Program-made: the position numbers and the translations under genes
The notes under the pieces: generated by a model
Databases searched by the model: none
What the model was told of the DNA's origin: nothing
The model's input: the letters and a program-made list of their open reading frames with translations, nothing else
Shown: piece by piece, positions 16,819 through 25,667 of the stretch
Layout of the letters: each line of letters starts with the position of its first letter
Position numbering within the stretch: the stretch's first letter is position 1
Origin: Thalassoroseus pseudoceratinae
GTDB taxonomy: Bacteria; Planctomycetota; Planctomycetia; Planctomycetales; Planctomycetaceae
Length of the DNA: 64,000 nt
Direction of reading: 5' to 3'
Assembly (NCBI RefSeq): GCF_011634775.1
Contig: NZ_JAALXT010000002.1
Span: 434,001 to 498,000 of the forward strand

Positions 16819-18198
16819 ATGACAAACCAATCAACGCTCAATCGCCGTCATTTCATCAAGAATCTGACGCTAGGAGCAAGTGCGCCTGTACTCGTTCCCA
16901 TGCTGAATCGGATCGCCATGGGAGCCGACGGCGACACGCCGCCCTTGCGGTTCTTGTTTGTTCTAGAAGGCAACAGTGTGCCGCCGCGTCAGGTGTGCCC
17001 AGACGGCATTCCGTTTGTGGAACGCGAAGAACGCACAAAGTTTGTAGAACACTCGTTGCACGACACAACGTTGCCAACGGCACTGAAACCGATTGAAGAC
17101 TTTCGGGATCAGCTGACGATTGTGCAAGGGCTTTCTGGGCGGATGTGTTCGGGGGGGCATTCGAGTGATCACGGCGCACTCGGTGCCTATCACGCGAATT
17201 CCGGCCGCAGCATTCTGGCACCCACAATTGATGCGGTGTTGGGGCAAGCATACCCCGGTATTTTTGAAAATCTCGTCTTGGGCATTTCGAGTGATGTGCG
17301 GAAAGCGGTGGATTTCAACTGCTCAGCCGCCGCTCGTGGTCGCAGTCTCGCGACGTTGCTTCATCCTGATATCGCTTACACACGACTTTTCGGGAGCATC
17401 GCTGAAGGCAGGGCAAAGTCTTCGTTCCGGGCTCGTGCTAATGTGCTTGACTATATCAAAGATGACATCAAGCGAGCGCGACGGGAACTTGGTTCGGTGG
17501 AAAAAGCGAAAATGGATGCATACCTCTCGGCTTACGAGGGGCTTGATGCAACGTCCAAACGCCTGGTGGAATCACGTGAGACGTTGGAGAGTGTCGTCCC
17601 GGAGCGTACGGACAAATTCTCCTCAACGGTCGAGACGGATCGACTCGATGCGCACTTCGAGTTGGCCACAGCGGCACTCATTGGTGGGATGACCAATTGT
17701 GCCACAATTGCGTCGGGTGTCGGCTTTCCTAACTTCAACATTACATTCACTGGACTCGGAATCCAAACCGGCAAACACCCGATTGGTCATGGTCTTTACA
17801 TCGAAGACGACCGCACGGCTTGGGAGCAGTCACAGAAGATTCGGGCGTTTCACTTTCAGCTCATTAACCGCACGATGAAAAAGCTCGCTTCGATGCCGGA
17901 AGGCGATGGCACCATGCTCGATCGCACGGTGATTGTCTATCTTAGCGATGGAGCGGAAACCCATCATAGCCGGTGTTTTGAGTGGCCGTTCGTTGTGCTT
18001 GGCAACGCGAATGGGCGTCTGCGAGCTGGGCGATATCTGCAATATCCTGACTACGGCACCGACGGGCATCGGACCATCAATGCCCTGTACCACACATTCC
18101 TTCACGCGGCTGGACTTCCACGCGACGAATTCGGCTCGCTCGATCCGAACCTGGACGAATCCATGCACCGGGGGCCATTGGAAGAGTTCTACGTGTAA
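16819..18198 (+). CDS. DUF1552 secreted protein
   Basis: 459 residues with a twin-arginine-like start (NRRHFIKNLTLGASAPVLVPML). The body matches DUF1552: RFLFVLEGNSVPPRQVCP, LSGRMCSGGHSSDHGALGAYH, HFELATAALIGGMTNCATI, MLDRTVIVYLSDGAETHH. DUF1552 proteins resemble DUF1501 and sulfatase-like alkaline phosphatase folds and almost always follow a DUF1592-type cytochrome gene, as here (25 bp gap). Tat export suggests a folded, perhaps metal-containing protein in the periplasm. The catalytic activity is unknown. It ends the sigma-factor-led operon; the next gene is 466 bp away. Confidence 0.92.
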   Translation: MTNQSTLNRRHFIKNLTLGASAPVLVPMLNRIAMGADGDTPPLRFLFVLEGNSVPPRQVCPDGIPFVEREERTKFVEHSLHDTTLPTALKPIEDFRDQLTIVQGLSGRMCSGGHSSDHGALGAYHANSGRSILAPTIDAVLGQAYPGIFENLVLGISSDVRKAVDFNCSAAARGRSLATLLHPDIAYTRLFGSIAEGRAKSSFRARANVLDYIKDDIKRARRELGSVEKAKMDAYLSAYEGLDATSKRLVESRETLESVVPERTDKFSSTVETDRLDAHFELATAALIGGMTNCATIASGVGFPNFNITFTGLGIQTGKHPIGHGLYIEDDRTAWEQSQKIRAFHFQLINRTMKKLASMPEGDGTMLDRTVIVYLSDGAETHHSRCFEWPFVVLGNANGRLRAGRYLQYPDYGTDGHRTINALYHTFLHAAGLPRDEFGSLDPNLDESMHRGPLEEFYV

Positions 18199-18664
18199 GA
18201 TCGGTGATCACGAAGCACGCATCCAATGTATCGAGTGTGTGCTGAACTCGACTGGAACATGGATGACATCCCAGCACACGAAACCGGCTGGCGGTTGGAG
18301 TCGAAAGTATGCGACACGGACTTTCATGGACTCATCGTGGCCAGTTTTGATTGGCATTCCCGGACTTTCCGGTCATCTGAAGAAACGTGGTTAAGGCGGG
18401 ACAACCGCCGCGTTGTGGCATTTCTGGTATTCGTGTCGTAGAATTTTCCGACGATGCCGTGAACACTCGGAACCGTCGTATGTCACCCCGGCAAAAATGC
18501 AGTTTGCCGAGTTGCAATCATCAGTTCCGCGCAGCATCGAAGTGTCGCAAATCATTAATCCCGTGTCGCATTCTATACTCGACAGCGGCCATGTCGGTGC
18601 GATAATTGATTTGCAGGCTAGGTGCTTGTCTCAATTGCCGCAGTTTATCCCTCCGATAACCGCT
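18199..18664. other. Long intergenic spacer between two cytochrome modules
   Basis: 466 bp with no convincing gene. A 71-codon frame (18226-18441) has no recognisable motif. A small GC hairpin GGCGG-GACAA-CCGCC lies at 18395-18409 without a T-run. The space probably carries the promoter of the DUF1549/1553-DUF1501-sulfatase unit, for example around the TATACT near 18575, but no matching -35 is evident. Confidence 0.4.
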
Positions 18665-21600
18665 ATGACAAATTTCCCAACCCTTCTCACATTGGTTTTG
18701 GCATCCGGCGTTTTTGGGCTGGTCGGTCCGAAGTCGGTCCACGCAGACGAACAAGCCGCGACCGCTCAACAACTGGAGTTCTTCGAGAAGGAAGTTCGGC
18801 CGTTGCTGGCGAAGCACTGCTATCAGTGTCACAGTGCCGATGCCAAACGTGTGGAAGGTTCACTATTGCTCGATCGTCGCGAAGCTCATTTGCGGGGCGG
18901 GGATTCAGGAGCGGCCATTGTTCCCGGGGATGCCGACAACAGTTTGCTGATCGAAGCGGTACGCTACGAATCCTACGAGATGCCGCCCAAAGGCAAACTA
19001 CCGGATCGCGAGATCGAAATTCTTGTGCGGTGGATCAACATGGGGGCCCCTTGGCCGGACGAACCAGCACCGACCGCCGAGGCGACCATCGAAGAATTTG
19101 ACCTCGCTCAACGCAAAGCCGAGTTCTGGGTTTGGCAGCCAATTACCGATCCAAAAGCCCCTTTGGTTCAGCAAGACAATTGGCCCCGGAACAACATTGA
19201 TCGTTTCATTCTGGCACGTCTCGAAGAGGCCGGTCTCAGGCCGTCTGGTGATGCGGACCGAACTGCTTTGTTGCGACGACTTTATTTCGATTTGATCGGG
19301 CTTCCGCCAACGCCCGCCCAGGTACAATCATTTCTTGCGGACGAGAGCGATGGAGCGGTCGAGAAAGTTGTCGATGAGTTACTGAGTTCTCCGCATTTCG
19401 GTGAACGGTGGGCTCGACATTGGTTAGATCTCGTGCGATATGCGGAATCGCGGGGGCATGAATTCGACAATGATACGCCGAATGCGTTTCAATATCGGGA
19501 CTATGTGATTCGGGCATTGAATGCCGATGTCCCGTATGATCAGTTTGTCCGCGAGCATATCGCAGGGGACTTGCTGCCCAAACCGCGACTGCACCCGACG
19601 GAAAAGTTCAACGAATCGGTGCTGGGCACAGGATTCTGGCATCTCGGCGAATGGGTACACTCACCCGTTGATGTTCGCAAGGATGAGGCCGATCGTTTTG
19701 ACAACATGCTCGACGTGATGTCGAAGACTTTTCTAGGTGTAACTGTAGCCTGTGCTCGGTGCCACGATCACAAGTTCGATGCCATTTCAACGGCGGATTA
19801 CTATTCGCTAACGGGATTTCTTCAAAGCAGCGATTATCGCCAAGTTCGGTTTGAAACGGCGGCCCACAATCGCCGCTTGGCCGAACGTCTTGCGGAGGTT
19901 GATGCGAAATATCAGCGTCAGATTGCCAAGTTTCTTGATAACCAGGGGATTTCACGACCAAAGCAAACGAGCTATCTCGATGACGAAGCAATTGTTGTCG
20001 ATTACGGAACCATTCCTCAAACCGAATTTCGACAGGATGGCTTCATCTTCGGATCGTCACCGCGACGAGAGGGCTTCGCATATCCCACGGCTCAAAGTGG
20101 TTCGGTCGAAATTGCCAAGTTTGCATCCGCTGTGAACGATCCGATCTGGTCGGGACTGGAGTCAATCACAGCAGGGTCGGTTCACAATAGAAGCACGATT
20201 GCGAAACTTCCAAAAAGCGGTCGCACCCTGCGGTCGCCTACGTTTGAACTGAAAGATGGGGCTGTGAGTTGCCTTGTCGAAGGGGAAGGGCACGTTTTCG
20301 CTTGCGTGGATTCACATCGCCTCGTCGCTGGTCCACTTCACAAAGAGACAATCCGGCCCATCAAACCCGGCACGCATTGGGTCAATCTGAATCTCTCACG
20401 ATATGTCGGTCATCGAATTCATCTGGAATTTGTTCCGGCGAAGAACGCTCAGTTGTCCGTCCGGATGATCACACAGGGATTGGATGCGGCGGGACGGGCG
20501 GAGATTGACCGAAAACTGACCGTGTTGGACAAACCTCATGTTGAATATGCCCAGGCTGCTGAAGCTGTCTTGAACAGCAAGGTTCAAGTTGAGGAACGCA
20601 TCTTCGCTGACTTCGAATCCGGAAACTACGACGGTTGGACAGCCACCGGCGAGGCGTTCGGGGCGATCCCACAAACGCTGGAAACGATCGCTCCGTACCA
20701 GGGACGTATCAACGGCCGCGGGAAATACTTCGTCAATTCGCACAACATTCGCCCCGGGGGCGACGTTCGCAAAGGGGATCGGCTGACGGGAACGCTGACT
20801 TCGACGGAATTCACGATCGACTTCGACACGATTGAATTCCTCGTGGGTGGCGGAAGTCATCAGGGAAAGACGTGCGTTAACTTGGTCATTGACGACGAAG
20901 TCGAATTGACGGCCACGGGACGCAACAACAACCAGATGTCGGTTCACCGTTGGGACGTGCGGCCGTATCAAGGCAAAAAGGCGATGATTCAGGTTGTCGA
21001 CAATCACCAAGGCGGTTGGGGGAATATCGGGGTCGATCACATTGTGTTCCAGAAAGCCGATTCCGAAACGAAAGGCAGTGTGGTCGCAAATCGTATCCTC
21101 CGTGCCTGGACTGACGAACGTGAGAAGATCAGTCGACAAATTTTGCGGAAGTCGCACGTGGCACCGGCGATGATGGATGGAACCGGAGAAGACGCACATA
21201 TCTTCATTCGTGGGAACTCCTCGAAACCAGGTGATATCGAACCGCGTCATTTTCTGACGGCAATCTCCGGCGATGAACCCCTGGAGATCGAATCGGGAAG
21301 TGGCCGATTGAAACTTGCCCGGCTGATCAATGCCCCAACGAATCCGCTGACATCGCGAGTAATTGTCAATCGCATTTGGCATCACTTGATGGGGCGGGGG
21401 ATTGTTCCCACCGTCGATGACTTCGGATTTCTCGGCCAACGACCGACGCATCCTAAATTGCTCGACCACCTCGCCACACGACTTCGCAAGGATGGCCAGA
21501 GTCTCAAACAGATGATCAAGTACGTCGTCCTGTCACGAGCGTACCAAATGTCGAGTCACGCTGACCCCCATGCCATCGCAGCCGACCCCAAAAATCAGCT

Positions 21601-22183
21601 TTGGCATTACCGACCGCCTCAACGGTTGGAAGGGGAGGTTATTCGGGATTCGCTACTCGCATTGTCGGGCCGTCTGGATGAAACTCAGTTCGGTCCGCCA
21701 ATTCCGATTCACCTCACACCATTTATGGACGGTCGCGGTCGTCCGAATCAAAGTGGACCATTGGATGGGGCCGGACGACGTTCAATCTATATTGCGGTGC
21801 GTCGCAATTTCTTGTCGCCAATGATGCTAACATTCGACACGCCGAATCCCTTCAGTTCGATGGGACGGCGAAATGTTTCAAATGTGCCAGCACAAGCTTT
21901 AATACTTCTGAACGATCCCCTGGTAGTGGAGTTATCCCGCGAATGGGGGCAGAGAGCGTTAGAGCAAACAGCAGGGGCCAGCGAAGATGCAGCCGCTCAG
22001 CGAATCAACTGGCTGTATCTTTCTGGTTTCGGTAGATACCCAACCACACAGGAACGTGAGACAGCCCTCAATTTTCTTCAGTCTCAGGCGGCGGAGCGGA
22101 ATGTGACGCCTGACGACTCGGACCTCTGGGCCGACCTTGCTCATGTGCTGGTCAATACAAAGGAGTTTATTTTTCTCCGATGA
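18665..22183 (+). CDS. Planctomycete cytochrome c/DUF1549/DUF1553 protein
   Basis: 1172 residues from ATG at 18665, with signal peptide ending near VHA. Domain order: Planctomycete cytochrome c (PSCyt1) with CYQCH at residues 52-56 and MPP later; DUF1549 (PSCyt2; NNIDRFILARLEEAGLRPS, FGERWARHWLDLVRYAES, second heme motif CARCH in VACARCHDHKFDAI); a central insert with a carbohydrate-binding-like region (about 640-800, WTATGEAFGA...GGGSHQGKTCVNLVIDD); and DUF1553 (PSD1; RLARLINAPTNPLTSRVIVNRIWHHLMGRGIV, GEVIRDSLLALSGRLD, ALILLNDPLVVELSREW) at the end. Secreted; presumed oxidoreductase of unknown substrate. Overlaps the DUF1501 start by 4 nt. The longer frame from 18413 is noncoding in appearance. 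Confidence 0.93.
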   Translation: MTNFPTLLTLVLASGVFGLVGPKSVHADEQAATAQQLEFFEKEVRPLLAKHCYQCHSADAKRVEGSLLLDRREAHLRGGDSGAAIVPGDADNSLLIEAVRYESYEMPPKGKLPDREIEILVRWINMGAPWPDEPAPTAEATIEEFDLAQRKAEFWVWQPITDPKAPLVQQDNWPRNNIDRFILARLEEAGLRPSGDADRTALLRRLYFDLIGLPPTPAQVQSFLADESDGAVEKVVDELLSSPHFGERWARHWLDLVRYAESRGHEFDNDTPNAFQYRDYVIRALNADVPYDQFVREHIAGDLLPKPRLHPTEKFNESVLGTGFWHLGEWVHSPVDVRKDEADRFDNMLDVMSKTFLGVTVACARCHDHKFDAISTADYYSLTGFLQSSDYRQVRFETAAHNRRLAERLAEVDAKYQRQIAKFLDNQGISRPKQTSYLDDEAIVVDYGTIPQTEFRQDGFIFGSSPRREGFAYPTAQSGSVEIAKFASAVNDPIWSGLESITAGSVHNRSTIAKLPKSGRTLRSPTFELKDGAVSCLVEGEGHVFACVDSHRLVAGPLHKETIRPIKPGTHWVNLNLSRYVGHRIHLEFVPAKNAQLSVRMITQGLDAAGRAEIDRKLTVLDKPHVEYAQAAEAVLNSKVQVEERIFADFESGNYDGWTATGEAFGAIPQTLETIAPYQGRINGRGKYFVNSHNIRPGGDVRKGDRLTGTLTSTEFTIDFDTIEFLVGGGSHQGKTCVNLVIDDEVELTATGRNNNQMSVHRWDVRPYQGKKAMIQVVDNHQGGWGNIGVDHIVFQKADSETKGSVVANRILRAWTDEREKISRQILRKSHVAPAMMDGTGEDAHIFIRGNSSKPGDIEPRHFLTAISGDEPLEIESGSGRLKLARLINAPTNPLTSRVIVNRIWHHLMGRGIVPTVDDFGFLGQRPTHPKLLDHLATRLRKDGQSLKQMIKYVVLSRAYQMSSHADPHAIAADPKNQLWHYRPPQRLEGEVIRDSLLALSGRLDETQFGPPIPIHLTPFMDGRGRPNQSGPLDGAGRRSIYIAVRRNFLSPMMLTFDTPNPFSSMGRRNVSNVPAQALILLNDPLVVELSREWGQRALEQTAGASEDAAAQRINWLYLSGFGRYPTTQERETALNFLQSQAAERNVTPDDSDLWADLAHVLVNTKEFIFLR

Positions 22184-23634
22184 ACACACCAAACCCATAC
22201 CCCTGCCAACGCTACCAATCACGACCCACAACACGCCGCGAAATGCTGGCAACGTGTGCCGGTGGATTTGGCGCGCTCGCCCTGGCGGCGTTGCAATCTG
22301 ATCCGACGTTCGCTGGTGATCAATCAACATCGGGACCGGGTCATGCTGGGCACGGCCCGCACCATAAGGTTCGAGCGAAGAACGTCATTTTTCTCTATAT
22401 GGACGGTGGACCGTCCCAAGTCGATACGTTCGATCCCAAGCCAATGCTCGACAAATACAATGGCAAGGACCCCGGAAACCTTTTCGATGTCGAGCCGACC
22501 CAGTTCAACAATAACGGCACGGTGCTTGCCAGTCCTTGGAAGTTCCGGCAGCATGGTGAGTCGGGTATCCCGGTAAGCGAACTTTTTCCCCACGTGGCGG
22601 AATGTGTCGATGAATTAGCCGTCGTACGCTCGATGACGTCAAACTTCCCGGAGCACACCTTCGCGAATTACTTCTTACACACCGGTAGCGGCTTGCAAGG
22701 GCGGCCGAGTATGGGCGCTTGGGTGAACTACGGTTTAGGAAGTGAATGCCAAAATCTGCCCGGTTTCGTCGTTCTTAACGGCGGACTTATTCCGCCAGGT
22801 GGACTCGACTGTTTCGGGAGTGGGTTTCTGCCGGCGAGTTATCAAGGCTCAGTCTTCAAACCATCCGGAACCGGTGTCGCAAACATCAAACCGACCGAAA
22901 CAACACCGGTCAAACAACGCGCGAAACTCGATCTCATCAATCAACTCGATGGACTCGCAACGAAGCAATTTGGGAAACACGATAGTCTAGAGTCTGCAAT
23001 CAAAAACTATGAGCTAGCCTATGCAATGCAAATGGCAGTTCCTGAAGTGATGTCACTAGCGAAAGAACCTCAGCACTTACAACAAATGTATGGGATGGAA
23101 TCCAATTTCGAGCCAACACGAATCTATGCCGCCCAGTGTTTGATTGCTCGCCGAATGATCGAGCAGGGTGTTCGTTTCATCGAGTTGACTTGTCCAAAAG
23201 TTGGTGGGGATCGTTGGGATCAACACTCGAACTTGAAGTCCGGTCACGAGAACAATGCGCGTGCGGTAGATCAACCCATTGCCGCACTCTTGAAGGATCT
23301 CCGACAACGCGGTCTGCTCGACGACACGCTCGTTGTCTGGGCAGGTGAGTTTGGACGGACGCCATTCGCCCAAGGGAAGAACGGTCGCGACCACAATCAA
23401 TATGGATTCACCGTCTGGCTAGCCGGCGGAGGCGTGAAACCGGGCATGATCTACGGAGCGACTGACGAATGGGGATACAAAGCGATTCAAGATCGCGTCG
23501 AAATCCACGACCTCCATGCCACCATGCTGCATCTTCTCGGCGTTGATCACACACGTTCGACCTTCCGCTTTAGCGGTCGCGACATGCGGCTGACCGATGT
23601 GCATGGTCATGTGATCCACGACATTATCGCCTGA
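22180..23634 (+). CDS. DUF1501 secreted protein (sulfatase-like fold)
   Basis: 484 residues; ATG at 22180 overlaps the previous stop (ATGA). The N-terminus has a twin-arginine-like stretch (TTRREMLATCAGGFGALALAAL). DUF1501 blocks seen: NVIFLYMDGGPSQVDTFDPK, VRSMTSNFPEHTFANYFLHTGS, GRPSMGAWVNYGLGSE, DTLVVWAGEFGRTPFAQGKNGRDHN, and GFTVWLAGGGVKPGMIYGATDE. The fold is alkaline phosphatase/sulfatase-like with conserved Asp/His metal ligands (DGG, GEFGRTP, GRDHN). It is the standard partner of DUF1549/1553 cytochromes in Planctomycetes. Reaction unknown. A sulfatase gene follows after 34 bp. Confidence 0.95.
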   Translation: MNTPNPYPCQRYQSRPTTRREMLATCAGGFGALALAALQSDPTFAGDQSTSGPGHAGHGPHHKVRAKNVIFLYMDGGPSQVDTFDPKPMLDKYNGKDPGNLFDVEPTQFNNNGTVLASPWKFRQHGESGIPVSELFPHVAECVDELAVVRSMTSNFPEHTFANYFLHTGSGLQGRPSMGAWVNYGLGSECQNLPGFVVLNGGLIPPGGLDCFGSGFLPASYQGSVFKPSGTGVANIKPTETTPVKQRAKLDLINQLDGLATKQFGKHDSLESAIKNYELAYAMQMAVPEVMSLAKEPQHLQQMYGMESNFEPTRIYAAQCLIARRMIEQGVRFIELTCPKVGGDRWDQHSNLKSGHENNARAVDQPIAALLKDLRQRGLLDDTLVVWAGEFGRTPFAQGKNGRDHNQYGFTVWLAGGGVKPGMIYGATDEWGYKAIQDRVEIHDLHATMLHLLGVDHTRSTFRFSGRDMRLTDVHGHVIHDIIA

Positions 23635-23668
23635 CTCTGTCACTATTCTTTGCACTGAAGGTCACGCA

Positions 23669-25225
23669 ATGAATCGTACTTTCGGGACCAAATCGACTCT
23701 CAATAGCGGGTGTCGACTCATTGCCATTGTGATCACTACACTCATTTCATGGAGTGCCAATTCAGTTGCGAACGATGCTCGACCGAATTTCGTGATCATT
23801 TTCACGGACGACCAGGGCTATCAAGATGTTGGTTGTTTCGGTTCGCCTGATATCCGGACACCGCGTTTGGATGAGATGGCCAAGCAAGGCATGAGATTCA
23901 CGAGTTTCTACGCCCAGCCGATCTGTGGGCCATCTCGTGCGGCGTTGATGACTGGCTGCTATCCAATGCGTGTTGCCGAGCGGGGGAATATCAAGCAGAT
24001 ACACCCGATTCTTCACGAGGACGAAGTAACAATTGCGGAAGTTCTAAAGTCGAAAGGCTATCAAACCGCCTGCTTCGGCAAGTGGGATCTTGCGAAGCAC
24101 TCACAGACTGACTTCCACATTGACCTCTTTCCCACTCGGCAAGGCTTCGACTATTTCTTTGGAACACCAACAAGCAATGACCGAATTGCCAATCTCTATC
24201 GAAACGAAGAGTTGATTGAGAAGTCGACACCGTTGGCGACGCTGACTCAGCGTTATACCGATGAGGCAATCGCATTCATGACTAGGAACCAGAAGCAGCC
24301 TTTCTTCGTTTACCTTCCCCATACAATGCCACATACGAAGTTGGCAGCGTCTGCAAAGTTCAAAGGGAAAAGTCCCCGTGGAATCTATGGTGATGTCATT
24401 GAGGAAATCGACTTCAATGTGGGGCGACTTCTTGATGCGATCGACGACCTCGGACTAGCAGATAACACATATGTTCTTTTTACGAGCGACAACGGGCCGT
24501 GGCTAATCAAGAATCGGAAACACGCCGATGGACATCTGAAAGGCGATCATGGGGGATCGGCAGGACCGTTGCGAAGCGGGAAAGTTTCGACATTCGAAGG
24601 TGGTGTGCGTGTGCCTGCCATTCTATGGGGACCCGGACGTGTTCCTAAGGGATTAACGTGTCATCAATTGGCAAGCACATTAGACATCCTGCCAACATTT
24701 GCGAATCTCGCCGGGGCGGAGATACCAACCGACCGCGTGATCGATGGCGAAGACATCACACATCTCTTTCACGGTAAGTTCGAACAAGCCAACCGTGAGA
24801 AAACATTCTTCTACTATCTTCGCGTCCATCTTCAAGCTGTTCGCCAAGGGAAATGGAAGCTGCATCTGCCGCGAGAAAAGGAACCGGTCGGGGCGGCGCC
24901 CTTTAGTCGTAATACACATATCGCACCGGCGGATCGAATCGGCTTCGACAAGCCGTTCCTAGTGGACCTCGAAAACGATATTGGTGAAACAACGAATGTC
25001 GCCGCCGAACATCCCCAGGTGGTTCAACAATTGCTAGGACTAGCGGAAGAAATGCGATCTGATCTTGGTGACTACGACCGTGTCGGCAAGAACATGCGAT
25101 TCTTTGACCCTTTGACTACCAAACCAAAGACACCACCTCTACCACCTGATCGCAAACGTCGGCCCCGCAAGCCGTCACCAACCAAATCGCAACACTCACT
25201 CCTCGATCCATATCCCCCAAAGTAA
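23669..25225 (+). CDS. Secreted sulfatase (formylglycine-dependent)
   Basis: 518 residues with signal peptide (IAIVITTLISWSANSVA). The type I sulfatase core has FTDDQGYQDVGCFG (metal ligands D47, D48) and the catalytic CGPSR at residues 86-90, whose cysteine is converted to formylglycine. CFGKWDLAKH (near 130) and TSDNGPW (further metal ligands) are present, as is GGVRVPAILWGPG. It removes sulfate esters from polysaccharides outside the cytoplasm. The C-terminal tail (PKTPPLPPDRKRRPRKPSP) is basic and proline-rich, odd for the family and possibly a surface-binding tail. Follows DUF1501 by 34 bp, so it probably belongs to the same transcript. Confidence 0.95.
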   Translation: MNRTFGTKSTLNSGCRLIAIVITTLISWSANSVANDARPNFVIIFTDDQGYQDVGCFGSPDIRTPRLDEMAKQGMRFTSFYAQPICGPSRAALMTGCYPMRVAERGNIKQIHPILHEDEVTIAEVLKSKGYQTACFGKWDLAKHSQTDFHIDLFPTRQGFDYFFGTPTSNDRIANLYRNEELIEKSTPLATLTQRYTDEAIAFMTRNQKQPFFVYLPHTMPHTKLAASAKFKGKSPRGIYGDVIEEIDFNVGRLLDAIDDLGLADNTYVLFTSDNGPWLIKNRKHADGHLKGDHGGSAGPLRSGKVSTFEGGVRVPAILWGPGRVPKGLTCHQLASTLDILPTFANLAGAEIPTDRVIDGEDITHLFHGKFEQANREKTFFYYLRVHLQAVRQGKWKLHLPREKEPVGAAPFSRNTHIAPADRIGFDKPFLVDLENDIGETTNVAAEHPQVVQQLLGLAEEMRSDLGDYDRVGKNMRFFDPLTTKPKTPPLPPDRKRRPRKPSPTKSQHSLLDPYPPK

Positions 25226-25380
25226 GCGTTGGGGCAAGATGACATCGGCGATGTATGTGAAGATCGTGCCCATGCTCTGTACGACGCTGATCTTGCCAGA
25301 TAACGATTGCGATAACCGGGCCGCCGCGGTTGATCTTCCATTTGAAATCGCGCTTTCGGCGGCTCCGCGTTCATCGCTTT

Positions 25381-25660
25381 GTGTACGCCCGGCATGGGCG
25401 TGATTCTATGGGGTGCAAGTCCCTTGTACGAGATTGGGAGTCTTGAGGAGCTCAGTATACCCAATGATCGCTCCGATCGACAAAGTACGAGGTGAGGGCA
25501 ACTGCGGAAGGGCGACCGACCGTGGGGAGGAAGCCTGCGAATGCGTGCGTAAGGACCGGTCTGATTTCGCCGCCGATCCCATTCTCATCAAAGCTGCGAG
25601 GCCACGAACAGAAACGTCATACAAGGCCGGTGCGGTTACGCGTGAAAGACGTTGGCTTTG
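25381..25660 (+). mobile_element. 5' fragment of a group II intron (domain I), truncated
   Basis: The segment opens GTGTACGCCCGGCATGGGCG, close to the group II intron 5' end (GTGYG) followed by the usual CCCGGCATGGGC helix, then GGGGTGCAAGTCCC, AGGAGCTCAG and, near 25610, CGAACAGAAACGTCATACAAGG. These are recurrent pieces of bacterial group II intron domain I. Neither the reverse transcriptase gene nor domains V-VI is present in the next kilobase, so the element cannot splice or move. It lies next to a wrecked gene (25668-26710). The match is from memory of intron consensus sequences, not an alignment. Confidence 0.65.
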
Positions 25661-25667
25661 ACCGACA

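Noticed and set aside
18226-18441. 71-codon plus-strand frame in the 466-bp spacer
   Set aside because: No ribosome site, no recognisable motif and no continuity with neighbours.
20396-21469. 357-codon minus-strand frame inside the DUF1549/1553 gene
   Set aside because: It mirrors the coding frame of a well-supported protein on the other strand and shows no family motif; it is a GC-rich shadow.
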